64,000 nt of DNA from Mucilaginibacter achroorhodeus (GCF_007846095.1 NZ_VOEI01000006.1:124001-188000); one strand, 5' to 3'. Positions 33,764 to 43,221 are shown, numbered from the stretch's first letter. Notes: generated by a model not told the origin, from the letters alone. Made by a program: numbers and translations.

Positions 33764-35290
33764 ATGAGTCATTCTGTTCAAATCAAAAACGCCCTCATCT
33801 CCGTTTATTACAAAGACAATCTTGAGCCAATAATTCATGAGTTAAATCGCCTCGGTGTAAAGATCTACTCTACCGGTGGTACCGAAACTTTTATTCGCGA
33901 CCTTGGTGTTGATGTTATTGCAGTTGAGGACCTTACCTCATATCCTTCTATACTGGGCGGCCGGGTAAAAACATTGCACCCAAAGGTATTTGGTGGCATT
34001 TTGGCGCGCAGAAGTTTTGACAGTGATGAGCAGCAATTAGCTCAGTACGAGATACCGGAAATTGACCTGGTAATTGTAGATCTTTACCCGTTTGAAGAGA
34101 CCGTAAACTCAGGCGCAAGCCAGGAGGATATTATCGAAAAGATAGATATCGGCGGCATCTCTTTGATCCGTGCGGCAGCTAAGAATTACAAAGACGTAGT
34201 GATACTTGCCTCAAAAGACGATTATACCGGATTGGAGCAGATATTGAAAACACAAGACGGCGAAACTACCATTGACCAACGCCGCCGGTTTGCTCAAAAA
34301 GCATTCAACATATCATCAAACTACGATACGCATATCTTCAAATACTTTGATAATAGCGAGCCGATGCCGGTTTTCAAACAAAGCGTACAGCAAAGCCAGG
34401 TATTGCGTTACGGGGAAAACCCTCACCAGAAAGGTACTTTCTATGGTAACCTGGATGCCATGTTCAACAAACTTAACGGTAAAGAGCTATCATACAACAA
34501 CCTGGTTGATGTTGACGCGGCAGTGGCCCTGATAGACGAATTCACCGAGCCAACCGTTGCCATACTTAAGCACACAAACGCCTGTGGTATTGCATCGCGC
34601 CAGCACATTAAAGATGCATGGGTGGATGCTTTGGCCTGCGACCCTGTTTCGGCCTTTGGTGGTGTTATCATCGCCAATGACGAGATAGATGCTGCAACAG
34701 CAACCGAAATTGATAAGATATTCTACGAAGTGCTTATTGCACCTGCCTTTACTAACGAAGCTGTAGCGATATTAAAAGCTAAAAAGAACCGTATTATTCT
34801 GGTTCGCCAACCGGTTGAGTTGCCGGCCAAACAATTCAAAACTTTATTGAACGGCGTTATTGAGCAGGATAAAGACAATACAGTTGAGAGCCCTGCGCAA
34901 ATGACCACCGTAACAGCTAAGCAGCCAACCGAACAGGAATTGAAAGATTTGCATTTTGCCAACAAAGTGGTGAAACATACCAAATCAAACACTATTGTTA
35001 TCGCTAAAAATAATCAGCTGGTTGCCAGCGGTGTTGGCCAAACATCACGTGTAGATGCCTTGAAACAGGCTTTGGTGAAAGCAGCAGAGTTTGGTTTTGA
35101 CGTTAAGGGTGCGGTAATGGCTTCAGATGCTTTCTTCCCGTTTGCTGATTGTGTTGAGATAGGTGCAGATGCCGGTATTACTGCAGTATTGCAGCCGGGC
35201 GGTTCAATAAACGATAAGCTATCGATAGAGATGTGTAACCAAAAAGGTATTGCCATGGTTACCACCGGGGTGCGCCACTTTAAACACTAA
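33764..35290 (+). CDS. purH: Bifunctional AICAR transformylase / IMP cyclohydrolase
   Basis: Final two steps of IMP synthesis. 508 residues from the ATG at 33764 (MSHSVQIKNALISVYYKD); an in-frame ATG at 33728 lies upstream of the promoter box and is rejected. The N-terminal MGS-like IMP cyclohydrolase domain (about 1-195) has IYSTGGTETFIRD and ILGGRVKTLHPKVFGGIL; the C-terminal transformylase has LRYGENPHQKG, LSYNNLVDVDAA, LKHTNACGIA with the catalytic Lys-His, and FPFADCVEIGADAG near the end. The mre operon follows after a repeat-containing spacer. Confidence 0.97.
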   Translation: MSHSVQIKNALISVYYKDNLEPIIHELNRLGVKIYSTGGTETFIRDLGVDVIAVEDLTSYPSILGGRVKTLHPKVFGGILARRSFDSDEQQLAQYEIPEIDLVIVDLYPFEETVNSGASQEDIIEKIDIGGISLIRAAAKNYKDVVILASKDDYTGLEQILKTQDGETTIDQRRRFAQKAFNISSNYDTHIFKYFDNSEPMPVFKQSVQQSQVLRYGENPHQKGTFYGNLDAMFNKLNGKELSYNNLVDVDAAVALIDEFTEPTVAILKHTNACGIASRQHIKDAWVDALACDPVSAFGGVIIANDEIDAATATEIDKIFYEVLIAPAFTNEAVAILKAKKNRIILVRQPVELPAKQFKTLLNGVIEQDKDNTVESPAQMTTVTAKQPTEQELKDLHFANKVVKHTKSNTIVIAKNNQLVASGVGQTSRVDALKQALVKAAEFGFDVKGAVMASDAFFPFADCVEIGADAGITAVLQPGGSINDKLSIEMCNQKGIAMVTTGVRHFKH

Positions 35291-35292
35291 TT

Positions 35293-35380
35293 TTAGTGAT
35301 TGGAGATTAGTTAATTAGAGATCAGGCATAGCCAAATTATCATCAACTATTCTCCAATCTTTCATTAACTAATCTCTGTC
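35293..35380. repeat. Intergenic quasi-palindrome
   Basis: GTGATTGGAGATTAGTTAAT.. is complementary with mismatches to ..CATTAACTAATCTCTGTCAC; the core GAGATTAGTTAAT / ATTAACTAATCTC is perfect. It lies between purH and mreB. Confidence 0.55.
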
Positions 35381-35487
35381 ACCGACACTAATTTTTAAAA
35401 AATAGAGTTATTATTAACTAATTGGTTTTTATTATCGAAATTAACACGGTTAGGTACGATTTCGTAATAAATAGGTTTGTTAATTAC

Positions 35488-35495
35488 TAACTTTG
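35488..35495 (+). promoter_or_regulatory. -7 box of the mre operon
   Basis: TAACTTTG, full match to TAnnTTTG, 23 bases before the mreB ATG. Confidence 0.6.
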
Positions 35496-35518
35496 CAAAA
35501 TATTGAAAATACAGCCAC

Positions 35519-36541
35519 ATGGGTTTATTTAATTTTTTCACACAGGAAATAGCAATTGATCTGGGTACTGCAAACACCCTTATTATACACAACGATAAGG
35601 TTGTAGTTGATGAACCTTCAATTGTGGCTTTTGATCGTACAACTAATAAAGTGATCGCCATTGGTCGCCAGGCCATGCAAATGGAGGGTAAGACCCACGA
35701 TAACATTCGCACGGTACGCCCGCTTAAAGACGGTGTGATTGCCGACTTTAACGCTGCCGAGCTGATGATCCGCGGGATGATCAAAATGATCAACCAGGGT
35801 AAAGGCTGGTTCTTCCCGTCGCTGCGTATGGTTATCTGTATCCCATCAGGTATCACCGAGGTAGAAAAACGTGCTGTACGCGATAGCGCCGAAATTGCAG
35901 GTGCCAAAGAAGTATATTTGATATATGAACCAATGGCTGCTGCCGTAGGTATAGGTATTGATGTTGAGGAACCAATGGGTAACATGATCATCGATATCGG
36001 TGGTGGTACCACAGAGATCGCGGTTATCGCCCTTTCAGGTATCGTTTGTGATCAATCTATCCGCGTAGCGGGAGATAACTTTGACTCAGACATTGTACAA
36101 TATATCCGTCGCCAGCATAACATCATGATCGGTGACCGTACAGCTGAGAAGATAAAAATTGAGGTAGGCGCCGCATTGCCTGAGCTATCAGAACCACCTG
36201 CAGACTTTGCCGTACAAGGCCGCGATTTGATGACAGGTGTGCCTAAACAGATCACGGTATCTTACACCGAGATCGCACACTGCCTTGACAAATCTATCTC
36301 TAAAATTGAGGAAGCGATATTGAAAGCGCTGGAGATCACTCCGCCTGAGCTTTCTGCAGATATTTACCAAACCGGCATCTATTTAACCGGCGGTGGTGCA
36401 TTATTACGCGGTTTGGACAAACGTGTAGCTGCCAAAACCAAATTGCCTGTACACGTAGCTGAAGACCCACTACGCGCCGTAGTACGAGGTACCGGTACAG
36501 CACTTAAGAACATCGGTAATTTTAAATTTTTAATGCAATAA
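35519..36541 (+). CDS. mreB: Rod shape-determining protein MreB
   Basis: Actin-like ATPase that forms membrane-bound filaments steering cell-wall elongation. 340 residues, normal length. Phosphate 1 motif IAIDLGTANTLI (11-22), phosphate 2 IIDIGGGTTEIAVI (157-170), adenosine motif IYLTGGGALLRGLDKRV near 287-304, and the typical LIYEPMAAAVGIG and VRPLKDGVIADF. The N-terminal MGLFNFF segment is amphipathic, as in membrane-binding MreB. First gene of the operon with mreC, mreD, mrdA and rodA; 94 bp containing a palindrome separate it from mreC. Confidence 0.98.
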   Translation: MGLFNFFTQEIAIDLGTANTLIIHNDKVVVDEPSIVAFDRTTNKVIAIGRQAMQMEGKTHDNIRTVRPLKDGVIADFNAAELMIRGMIKMINQGKGWFFPSLRMVICIPSGITEVEKRAVRDSAEIAGAKEVYLIYEPMAAAVGIGIDVEEPMGNMIIDIGGGTTEIAVIALSGIVCDQSIRVAGDNFDSDIVQYIRRQHNIMIGDRTAEKIKIEVGAALPELSEPPADFAVQGRDLMTGVPKQITVSYTEIAHCLDKSISKIEEAILKALEITPPELSADIYQTGIYLTGGGALLRGLDKRVAAKTKLPVHVAEDPLRAVVRGTGTALKNIGNFKFLMQ

Positions 36542-36550
36542 TTTTTTCAA

Positions 36551-36627
36551 TGACTGATTGAGTGATTTATTGAATTAGTGAATAATACTATCAATTCAAT
36601 AAATCACTTATTCACTAATTCACTCCT
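36551..36627. repeat. Intergenic quasi-palindrome between mreB and mreC
   Basis: TGATTGAGTGATTTATTGAA.. pairs with TTCAATAAATCACTTATTCA..; the core AGTGATTTATTGAATT / AATTCAATAAATCACT is perfect. It could act as a processing site or attenuator inside the operon. Confidence 0.6.
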
Positions 36628-36635
36628 TCAGAAGC

Positions 36636-37469
36636 ATGCGTAACCTCCTGATTTTTATCACCAAGTACAACGCATTCTTCCTGTTCCTGATATTTGAGAT
36701 CGCATCGCTGATCATTTACGTCAAATACAACTCTTTCCAAAAAGCTTCTGTAATCAACAGCACCAATCAGATCACTGGCGGTTTGTATGCGCGCGCTGAT
36801 GAATTAAAAGGTTATTTATCGCTCCGCGAAGTGAACGACCAGTTAGCTCGAGAAAATGCTGCATTGCGCAATCAGCTTAAATCGTCAAAATACGTAGATA
36901 CCGTTGCACGTAAAACAGTTATTGATACTATTTATAAACAGCAGTATGAATATATTGCTGCCAAGGTGATCAACAATTCTATCAACAAACGCAATAACTA
37001 CCTCACTATCGACAGGGGCAGCCGCGATGGTATCGAAAAAGGTATGGGGGTGATAAATGCCAACGGCGTTGTTGGTAAGGTTGCCTTTGTAGGCGAGCAT
37101 TTGGCCATTGTACAATCGCTATTGCATAAAGACTCGCGCGTGAGCGGTATGCTGGCTTACAATAAAGAAATAGGCTACCTGCAATGGGGCGATGATATGA
37201 ACCCGCACAAGGCTTTACTGGTAGATGTATCAAACAATGCCCAACCCAAAGTAGGCGAACCCGTGCTTACCTCAGACCTTTCGCTTTTCCCGGCGGGTAT
37301 ACCATTGGGTAAAGTGAGCAGGCTTAAAGCAAAAGGCACAGGTTTCTTTCTTAATTTAGAAGTGGCCCTTGCAGTTAATTTCAGCAAGCTGGAATATGTA
37401 GATGTGGTAGTTAACAAATTTGCAAAAGAACAAGCGGCTTTAGAAGGCCAGGAGAAGAAAGATGAGTAG
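36636..37469 (+). CDS. mreC: Rod shape-determining protein MreC
   Basis: Periplasmic scaffold of the elongasome, binding PBP2 and MreD. 277 residues: a short cytoplasmic start, one membrane segment at about 12-29 (AFFLFLIFEIASLIIYVKY), a coiled-coil linker (LREVNDQLARENAALRNQL, about 62-82), then the beta-barrel MreC domain with NYLTIDRGSRDGIEKGMGVI, GVVGKVAFVGEHLAIVQSLL and SDLSLFPAGIPLGKVSRL. Its 3' end overlaps mreD by 8 bp. Confidence 0.95.
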   Translation: MRNLLIFITKYNAFFLFLIFEIASLIIYVKYNSFQKASVINSTNQITGGLYARADELKGYLSLREVNDQLARENAALRNQLKSSKYVDTVARKTVIDTIYKQQYEYIAAKVINNSINKRNNYLTIDRGSRDGIEKGMGVINANGVVGKVAFVGEHLAIVQSLLHKDSRVSGMLAYNKEIGYLQWGDDMNPHKALLVDVSNNAQPKVGEPVLTSDLSLFPAGIPLGKVSRLKAKGTGFFLNLEVALAVNFSKLEYVDVVVNKFAKEQAALEGQEKKDE

Positions 37470-37980
37470 AATTATCCTTACTAACCTGGTGCGCTTTATA
37501 GTGCTGGTGCTTTTACAGGTTTTGCTGTTGAAGAATGTAACGCTGTACAACCTGGCTACCCCATACCTGTACATTTTATTTATCCTGCTGCTGCCGTTTG
37601 AAACACCAAACCTGCTGCTATTTGTCCTTTCTTTCCTGTTGGGGCTTACGATAGATGCCTTTTATGATACGCCCGGCCTGCACGCTGCGGCCTGTACGCT
37701 GCTGGCTTTGGTAAGAGTGTTATTTATTAGCATTACCGTACAAAAAGATGGTTTTGATAACGAGCCCGAACCTACCTTAAGCATTATGGGCTTCAGGTGG
37801 TTTTTTACTTACGCACTTATCCTTACGTTGTTCCATCACTTCTTCCTTTTCAATTTAGAGGTATTTAGAATTTCAGAGATAGATTATACACTAAGCCGCT
37901 TTTTATTGAGTTCAGTATTTACAGTATTTTTGATGCTGATATCGGGCTTATTGTTTTTCAGAAAGAAAGAGCGTAAATGA
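37462..37980 (+). CDS. mreD: Rod shape-determining protein MreD
   Basis: 172 residues, almost all hydrophobic, with five to six membrane segments (LVRFIVLVLLQVLLLKNV, YLYILFILLLPF, LLLFVLSFLLGLTIDAFY, and on). The pattern LLGLTIDAFYDTPGLHAAA is the typical MreD signature. It probably links MreC and PBP2 in the inner membrane. It overlaps mreC by 8 bp and the next gene by 4 bp (ATGA), indicating translational coupling. Confidence 0.92.
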   Translation: MSRIILTNLVRFIVLVLLQVLLLKNVTLYNLATPYLYILFILLLPFETPNLLLFVLSFLLGLTIDAFYDTPGLHAAACTLLALVRVLFISITVQKDGFDNEPEPTLSIMGFRWFFTYALILTLFHHFFLFNLEVFRISEIDYTLSRFLLSSVFTVFLMLISGLLFFRKKERK

Positions 37981-40001
37981 ATAGTTACTTTGGCCGACGC
38001 TACGTTATTGCGGGCATATTCATCGTGTTTATACTGGTACTGCTGGCCAGGCTTTTTTACATACAGGTGGTTGACGACCGTTACTATCTGTATGCCCAAA
38101 ACAACGTTATCCGCCGTTTGATTCAATACCCGGCCCGTGGCCCCATACTTGACCGTAATGGCAAAATAATGGTGGAGAACGAGCGTGTGTATGATATAAC
38201 CGTAGTGCCCAAACAAGTAAAGGCTTTTGATACCGTAGAATTTTGCAAACTTCTTAATATTGACAAAGACGGCTTTGATAAACGCATCATCAAAGCACGA
38301 AAATATTCGCCTTATCGCTCTTCGGTATTTGAGAAGCAGATCTCTGCACAGCAATACGCCTCCTTTCAAGAACGCTTATCAGAATTTCCAGGTTTTGATG
38401 CCGTGCAAAGGCCGGTACGTACCTATCCCGATTCCAGCGCTGCGCAATTCCTTGGCTACATTGGTGAGGCTACCGATGCTATTATCAAACGTTCTAACGG
38501 ATATTATAATCCGGGAGATTACGTAGGTATAACCGGGGTAGAGAAGTCATACGAGAATGTTCTGCGCGGCCAGCGCGGGGTTCGCAACATGTTATATGAT
38601 TCGCACAACGTACCCAAAGGTGTTTATGCCAATGGTGCTTATGACACGGCAGCAGTAGCGGGTGACCGTCTGATATCATCATTGGATACCAAAATTCAAA
38701 AGCTTGGCGAAAAGCTTATGCAGAATAAGATCGGTAGTATTGTAGCCATCGAACCATCAACAGGCGAGATACTTTGCTTTGTAAGCACTCCAACTTATGA
38801 CCCAAACCTGCTTGTGGGTAAGGAGCGCGGGCATAATGCGGGAATTCTGTACAAAGACCCTTACAAGCCTTTCTTTGTTAGGCCGATACAAGCGTATTAT
38901 CCTCCCGGTTCATCCTTTAAGCCTTTGAGCGCGCTGGTAGCCATGCAGGAAGGTGTGATCACGCCCCAAACCATCTATCATTGCCCGGGCTATTACATTG
39001 CGGGTAATCGCCGCGTTAAATGTTTCCATGGAGAGGTGCATGGCGATGTTAACCTCGCAAGTGCGGTTGCCCACTCTTGTAATGGTTATTTCGATATGGT
39101 TTTCGAAAGGTTGGTTAATCGCATGGGAGGCGGCCGCAAAACTGATACTGCATATAATAATTGGCGTAACAACGTGGCTAAGTTTGGCTTGGGCAGCAGG
39201 CTGCATCTTGATTTACCTGCTGAAAATCGGGGTAATCTGCCTAAAGCATCTTACTACGATAAGATGTACGGCAAAAATGGCTGGCGATCAAGCACGGTAA
39301 TCTCATTAGCTATCGGTCAGGGTGAGTTATTGGCTACACCTTTGCAACTGGCAAACATAGAGGCAACTATTGCCAATCGTGGCTTTTATTACAAGCCGCA
39401 CCTTATCAAATCAATAGGCGACCAGCGGGTGATAAGAAAAGAGTACACGGAGAAAAATTATGTGGGTATTGATTCACAATATTTTAATCCGGTGATAAAC
39501 GGGATGCAGAACGTGGTAGAGTTTGGTACTGCATCCAGTTCAAAAATACCGGGAATAATCATGTGTGGTAAAACCGGTACGGTTGAAGTAAAGAATAAGG
39601 GTGATAACTCGGTATTTGTAGCTTTCGCTCCGCGCGATAACCCCAAAATTGCAATTGCGGTGGTTGTAGAAAACTCGGGGCAGGGTGCTACATGGGCAGC
39701 ACCGATAGCCAGTTTTATTGTTGAACAGTATTTGAAGGGAAGCATTAGTAAACGTGCCTCGGGTATATATCCTGAGTATTATATTAATAAAAATCTACTG
39801 CCCGAAATACCCGGTTCTCCTGCTGAAAAGGCGCGTCAGCGCGCGGATAGTTTGAGACGAGTTAAACGCGACTCATTAAAAAAAGCTGCTGCTGATACAG
39901 CCAAGAAACAAATAGAGCTTAAAGCTGCTACAAACAAGCAGGCGACTAAAACACAAGAACGTTCAATAGCCATGCTGCCAAAAAGGAGGGATGATGAATA
40001 A
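37977..40001 (+). CDS. mrdA: Penicillin-binding protein 2 (elongation transpeptidase)
   Basis: Monofunctional class B transpeptidase that crosslinks peptidoglycan during elongation, working with RodA. 674 residues. One membrane anchor at about 10-30, a dimerisation/pedestal region (PARGPILDRNGKIM at 52-65), and the transpeptidase domain with nucleophile motif SSFK (312-315), SCN (367-369) and a KTG motif in CGKTGTVEV. A basic Ala/Lys-rich tail of about 60 residues (RQRADSLRRVKRDSLKKAAA..) extends past the usual end. It overlaps mreD by 4 bp and rodA by 11 bp. Confidence 0.97.
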   Translation: MNSYFGRRYVIAGIFIVFILVLLARLFYIQVVDDRYYLYAQNNVIRRLIQYPARGPILDRNGKIMVENERVYDITVVPKQVKAFDTVEFCKLLNIDKDGFDKRIIKARKYSPYRSSVFEKQISAQQYASFQERLSEFPGFDAVQRPVRTYPDSSAAQFLGYIGEATDAIIKRSNGYYNPGDYVGITGVEKSYENVLRGQRGVRNMLYDSHNVPKGVYANGAYDTAAVAGDRLISSLDTKIQKLGEKLMQNKIGSIVAIEPSTGEILCFVSTPTYDPNLLVGKERGHNAGILYKDPYKPFFVRPIQAYYPPGSSFKPLSALVAMQEGVITPQTIYHCPGYYIAGNRRVKCFHGEVHGDVNLASAVAHSCNGYFDMVFERLVNRMGGGRKTDTAYNNWRNNVAKFGLGSRLHLDLPAENRGNLPKASYYDKMYGKNGWRSSTVISLAIGQGELLATPLQLANIEATIANRGFYYKPHLIKSIGDQRVIRKEYTEKNYVGIDSQYFNPVINGMQNVVEFGTASSSKIPGIIMCGKTGTVEVKNKGDNSVFVAFAPRDNPKIAIAVVVENSGQGATWAAPIASFIVEQYLKGSISKRASGIYPEYYINKNLLPEIPGSPAEKARQRADSLRRVKRDSLKKAAADTAKKQIELKAATNKQATKTQERSIAMLPKRRDDE

Positions 40002-41262
40002 TCAACGTAGTTTCTTTTTTAATGTGGATTGGCTAACCGTACTTATTTACCTGGCTTTATGTACCATCGGCTGGTTCAATATCCATGCTGCGGTTTATGA
40101 TGAGACCAAAACCAGCATCTTTGATCTTAGTACCGAGTATGGAAAGCAACTGATATACATCATATCGGCACTCATTATAGGTATTGTGATCTTACTGTTA
40201 GAGAGCAGGTTCCTGACGGCATTGGCGCCGGCATTTTACGTAATAACGGTATTATTGCTGTTGGCTGTGCTGGTAGTAGGGCGCAACGTGGGTGGTAACC
40301 AGGCCTGGATTGACCTGGGAGGAGGTTTCCGGCTCCAACCCTCGGAGTTTGCCAAGTTTGCCACGTGTTTATTGCTGGCTCGATATCTTAGTTCTACAAA
40401 CGTAAAGGTTACGGAGTTCAAGTCATTTCTCATAGCAGGCGGAATCATCTTACTGCCAATGATATTGATCAAACTGCAGCCGGATGATGGTTCAACGTTG
40501 GTGTTCTGCTCGCTGATCTTCGTGCTTTACCGTGAGGGCTTATCTGGGTACTTTCTTATTGTGGTAGGCTTGGTGGCCACACTTTTTGTACTCGCGTTGT
40601 TAGTTAACGTTTGGTTCATAGTTGTTGGTTTGGTGGCGCTGGCGGTGATGTTGTTGCTAATGTTAAGGCGGAGCAGGCAGCTATCGGTAGGCTTGGTGAT
40701 AGGGTTGGTAGCTTGTATCGGCTTTGTATTTGTGGTGAAACCGCTTTATTATAACGGCTTAAAAAAACACCAGCGTGCCCGTATAGATGAGGTGCTTGGT
40801 TTAAATAACGACAAGCGTGGCGTAGGATACAATCAAAATCAATCAAAAATAGCTATCGGTTCCGGCCGTGTATGGGGTAAGGGTTATTTGCAGGGCACAC
40901 AAACAAAATACTCTTTTGTGCCGGCCCAAAGCACCGACTTTATTTTTTGTACCGTAGGCGAGGAGTGGGGCTTTGCAGGGTCCATCACCGTTCTGGGTTT
41001 ATACCTCTTCCTGCTGTTGCGTATAATTGTGATAGCCGAGCGACAGCGGTCGCCATTCTCCCGAATTTATGGATATGGGGTTGCTTCTATCATCTTTTGC
41101 CACGTAACCATCAATATTGCCATGGCTATCGGTTATATGCCTGTTATTGGTATCCCGCTGCCATTCATCAGCTATGGCGGTTCATCACTTTGGAGCTTTA
41201 CTACGCTGCTGTTTATCCTGCTAAAATTGGATAGTAACAGGATGGGAATTAACTACGCGTAA
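39991..41262 (+). CDS. rodA: Rod shape-determining protein RodA (SEDS glycosyltransferase)
   Basis: SEDS-family peptidoglycan polymerase of the elongasome. 423 residues, about ten membrane segments. Family features: WIDLGGGFRLQPSEFAKFA, the central loop with GSGRVWGKGYLQGTQTKYSFVPAQSTDFIFCTVGEEWGF, and the C-terminal GYMPVIGIPLPFISYGGSSLWS. It starts at 39991 or at the next ATG (39994), overlapping mrdA. Last gene of the operon; its final 10 bp overlap the convergent gene at 41253, so no terminator fits between them. Confidence 0.96.
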   Translation: MMNNQRSFFFNVDWLTVLIYLALCTIGWFNIHAAVYDETKTSIFDLSTEYGKQLIYIISALIIGIVILLLESRFLTALAPAFYVITVLLLLAVLVVGRNVGGNQAWIDLGGGFRLQPSEFAKFATCLLLARYLSSTNVKVTEFKSFLIAGGIILLPMILIKLQPDDGSTLVFCSLIFVLYREGLSGYFLIVVGLVATLFVLALLVNVWFIVVGLVALAVMLLLMLRRSRQLSVGLVIGLVACIGFVFVVKPLYYNGLKKHQRARIDEVLGLNNDKRGVGYNQNQSKIAIGSGRVWGKGYLQGTQTKYSFVPAQSTDFIFCTVGEEWGFAGSITVLGLYLFLLLRIIVIAERQRSPFSRIYGYGVASIIFCHVTINIAMAIGYMPVIGIPLPFISYGGSSLWSFTTLLFILLKLDSNRMGINYA

Positions 41263-42536
41263 CGCCTTCTCAATAATGCGTAAAACTTTTCGGTAGTGGC
41301 CTTTTTATCGTCCCAGTTGTTTTTGGTTACGTAATTGGTTTTCAGGAAACGGTCTGCTTCTTCAAAATTGCCGAAGCGGTTTACTATTTCAATGGCTTCG
41401 CTGTAGGCAAGGCTGTAGCCGTTAAAAAGATCTTTTACAAACAACAATTTATCATTAAGGCTAATGGCCGATTTAAGATCAGTTATTGGGGCTTCCTGCT
41501 TTTGCTGACTTGGTACGGAGGAATTATTGCCTTGCTGTTGCGCACGCAAGCGCTCGTTTAAGGTAAGCGGCCGTTGTGGTTCCTCTGCTCCTACAAAAGG
41601 TTCATTTTGTGCAGGTTCGTGTACTGCAACAGGTTGCTCAAATTTGGGGGTTTCAGGGACTTGTTCAGACGCAGTTTTTGGTGTATTATCAATTACCGGC
41701 TCCGGATTGGTGGGCACAATGTTTGGCTGGTCGGTCTCATCAGCTTGTTCTGTTTCGCGCGGCTGGGTTTCTACTGTTGCAGCTAATTCCTCTGCTACGG
41801 TAGTTTGATGCTCCGGTTCAGTGGTTTCATCAGAAAATGTATCAGCTTCGTTTATCTCGAGAGTATGCTTTATGGTACCTGTTTCTTCGCGTTGAAAAGA
41901 GTAAGTATCGGCATCCCGCCCTGCATTTAAATTAATGCTTGGCACAGGAGTATCTCTAGCAGACTCAGCTTTAGCAACCTCAGACTCAACAGGCTGCGGA
42001 ACAATATATGGTGCTCTTTCTGCAACTGGTTTTACAGGCTGTACTACCGGTTCAAAATATTTAGGTTCGCCGGCAGGGCGTTTAATTTCAGTGGCAGGTA
42101 TTTCCGGGCGTGGTGTTTCAACTTTAGGTTGAGGCCTAAAAAAGTCGGGCTTTGGCAGGTTAAACCTGGTAGTTTGCTGTTCGGGCTGTGGTTGTGCGGC
42201 AGGCTCGGGTTTCGGTGCTTGTGCAACAACCGGTTCCGGTGCAGGCGGCAGTGGTATCGCAGGCAGTGGTGCCGCCGGCTCTTGGTGCGCAGGTGCCGGC
42301 TGCGGGGTAGGCTTCCTTTCTTCTGCCGCAGGTGGCAGTGCTTTTTGCTCTTGCGAGCGTTGCATGTTAAGCTTTCTTAAAATTTCAGCATGATCCTTTA
42401 AAAAATGAGTATTAGCAACAAAAAGTTCAAGTTCCAGATCATTCAGGTCGTCTTGTGTTTCCTGCAAATACTCGTACTGGTCTAAAAGTTCTTTGATTAT
42501 TGCGCCGGTCTTTCTAAATACTTCCTGCTGCTTCAT
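41253..42536 (-). CDS. Proline-rich coiled-coil protein, unknown function
   Basis: 427 residues. Residues 1-60 are predicted coiled coil (KELLDQYEYLQETQDDLNDLELELFVANTHF); about 60-325 are low complexity, rich in Pro, Glu, Ala, Gln and Val; the last 100 residues form a compact domain (ITDLKSAISLNDKLLFVKDLFNGYSLAYSEAIEIVNRFGNFEEADRFLKTNYVTKNNW..). I do not recognise it by name; the C-terminal domain looks conserved in Bacteroidota. The Pro-rich middle suggests a flexible linker. Its stop overlaps rodA by 10 bp on the opposite strand, a convergent arrangement that may link their expression. Function unknown. Confidence 0.75.
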   Translation of the reverse strand: MKQQEVFRKTGAIIKELLDQYEYLQETQDDLNDLELELFVANTHFLKDHAEILRKLNMQRSQEQKALPPAAEERKPTPQPAPAHQEPAAPLPAIPLPPAPEPVVAQAPKPEPAAQPQPEQQTTRFNLPKPDFFRPQPKVETPRPEIPATEIKRPAGEPKYFEPVVQPVKPVAERAPYIVPQPVESEVAKAESARDTPVPSINLNAGRDADTYSFQREETGTIKHTLEINEADTFSDETTEPEHQTTVAEELAATVETQPRETEQADETDQPNIVPTNPEPVIDNTPKTASEQVPETPKFEQPVAVHEPAQNEPFVGAEEPQRPLTLNERLRAQQQGNNSSVPSQQKQEAPITDLKSAISLNDKLLFVKDLFNGYSLAYSEAIEIVNRFGNFEEADRFLKTNYVTKNNWDDKKATTEKFYALLRRRYA

Positions 42537-42608
42537 ATGGCTTTAGATGTTAGGAAAAATGCTTACCAAAAATACTACAAAATTCTGATATTAGCCCTCC
42601 ACTAAAAA

Positions 42609-43199
42609 TTGAAACAAGTGTATAACGAGGATGTTTTCAGAAGAAAAAATGAGGTTGGGGGTAGCATCGAAGTTATCTGTGGTTCAATGTTTTCTGGTAA
42701 AACCGAAGAACTTATACGGCGTGTAAAACGCGCACGTATTGCTAAAGTAGAGGTTGAGATCTTCAGTCCGGCAGCCGATATCAGGTATGATAAACAAGCT
42801 GTTGTATCGCACAATGCCAATTCAATTCCGTCAAAATCTGTAAGCAAAGCTGCAGATATTTTACAACTTGCTGATCATGTACAAGTGATAGGTATAGACG
42901 AGGCACAATTTTTTGATGATGAGCTTCCACAGGTTGCCCAAACCTTAGCCAATAAAGGTGTCCGTATTATTATAGCGGGGCTGGATATGGATTTTAAAGG
43001 CCGGCCATTTGGTACCATGCCTCAGCTAATGGCCATGGCCGATGCTGTTACCAAGCTGCATGCGGTTTGCATGAAATGCGGCGGACAGGCCATGTATTCA
43101 TACCGCCTTGTTCCCAACGAGAGCCAGATACTTTTGGGCGAAAAAGAAACTTACGAGGCAAGGTGCAGGGAGTGTTACAATCTGGATGGCGAGATATAA
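42609..43199 (+). CDS. tdk: Thymidine kinase
   Basis: Salvage enzyme phosphorylating thymidine. 196 residues. Walker A ICGSMFSGKTEELIRR (about 23-38), the GIDEAQFFDDEL segment with the catalytic Glu, the lid IAGLDMDFKGRPFG, and a zinc site with CMKCGG and CREC near the C-terminus. It starts with TTG at 42609 (MKQVYNEDVFRRKNEVGG); no ATG fits in frame before the conserved region, though a GTG at 42618 is possible. The gene is followed by a repeat-filled spacer. Confidence 0.95.
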   Translation: MKQVYNEDVFRRKNEVGGSIEVICGSMFSGKTEELIRRVKRARIAKVEVEIFSPAADIRYDKQAVVSHNANSIPSKSVSKAADILQLADHVQVIGIDEAQFFDDELPQVAQTLANKGVRIIIAGLDMDFKGRPFGTMPQLMAMADAVTKLHAVCMKCGGQAMYSYRLVPNESQILLGEKETYEARCRECYNLDGEI

Positions 43200-43221
43200 C
43201 ATTTTACAGCGTACAGCTTGA

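Noticed and set aside
35395..36012. 205-residue frame opposite mreB
   Set aside because: Shadow of mreB; low-complexity Ser/Ile/Pro sequence.
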